Source of the DNA: Lentimicrobiaceae bacterium
GTDB lineage: Bacteria > Bacteroidota > Bacteroidia > Bacteroidales > WCHB1-69
Length of the DNA: 30,938 nucleotides
Reading direction: 5' to 3'
NCBI GenBank assembly: GCA_009787485.1
Contig: WQWP01000007.1
Location: 1 to 30,938, forward strand
This document shows, piece by piece, positions 30,788 through 30,938 of the stretch. Every line of letters begins with the position of its first letter. The stretch's first letter is position 1. The notes under the pieces were generated by a model. The model was not told where the DNA came from, did no database searches, and saw only the letters and a list, made by a program, of their open reading frames with translations. The translations under genes were made by a program, and so were the position numbers.

Positions 30788-30938
30788 AAAACAAAACGTA
30801 CATAAAGCATATTTTATTTTACCCTATTTTTCTCTAATTTTCAAATACTTACAAGCATATCTGCCAAATAGCCATTTCAAAACAAACGGTTCAAAACGTA
30901 GTTTGACGGAGTTTTTGAGATGCGAATGCGATAAAATG
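30788..30938. other. Right-end sequence without a supported gene
   Basis: An AT-rich stretch. A minus-strand frame is open from the window edge to a stop at 30824, but 37 codons are too few to claim a gene. Confidence 0.4.

Noticed and set aside
30824..30938. A possible C-terminal end of a minus-strand gene running off the right edge (37 codons, ending LKIREK).
   Set aside because: The frame is too short to separate from chance and has no recognisable motif.

Overview
The window looks like a piece of a Bacteroidota chromosome. The evidence is a type IX secretion (T9SS) C-terminal sorting domain, several promoters of the form TAnnTTTGC that are typical of this phylum, few Shine-Dalgarno sequences, SpII lipoproteins carrying BIG2 domains, a TGS-domain nucleoside kinase, an S23-type four-helix bundle protein, and AT-rich intergenic DNA full of short interspersed repeats. 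I cannot name the genus.

Layout. 1-1169 (minus): infC-rpmI-rplT, with rplT cut by the window edge. infC appears to start at the rare codon ATC. 1242-5127 (minus): a two-gene glycan-degradation unit, GH20 hexosaminidase then GH2 beta-mannosidase. 5485-8903 (plus): surface/secreted genes, namely an S74-chaperone protein with a T9SS tail, a BIG2 lipoprotein and a GH16 glycosidase. 8982-10798: a decayed accessory patch holding two copies of a 125-bp element, a truncated restriction-methylase gene, an ISAs1 transposase remnant and a vapB with an internally deleted vapC. 11245-12747: glyS, with a strong bidirectional terminator facing a BIG2-FGE lipoprotein (minus). 14078-14758: an orphan NarI-like membrane protein. 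14845-18315: a TGS-nucleoside kinase and lnt. 18206-18860: a large inverted repeat made of nested hairpins. 18924-22293 (minus): an ABC-2 exporter (permease and ATPase) and glmM. 22454-24977 (plus): S23 protein, comF, then a probable SAM-II riboswitch and metK. 24974-29215 (minus): rmuC, pckA, ispD. 29253-30596 (minus): a DUF4143-type ATPase with a 33-bp tandem repeat array upstream.

The most unusual theme is repeat DNA invading genes. A palindromic repeat lies in frame inside both the beta-mannosidase and glmM genes and encodes a shared SPSNFEGV...GSLY.KP peptide. A second repeat is in frame inside glmM, and another is inside lnt. The C-termini of Lnt, RmuC and IspD appear to be written by repeat sequence. 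This resembles the Rickettsia palindromic elements in concept but is a different sequence. Three copies of a separate CCGTCAG palindrome sit between genes. Most housekeeping genes look intact, so the window is a conserved chromosomal backbone colonised by small non-autonomous elements. Nothing in it encodes an obvious enzyme that moves them.
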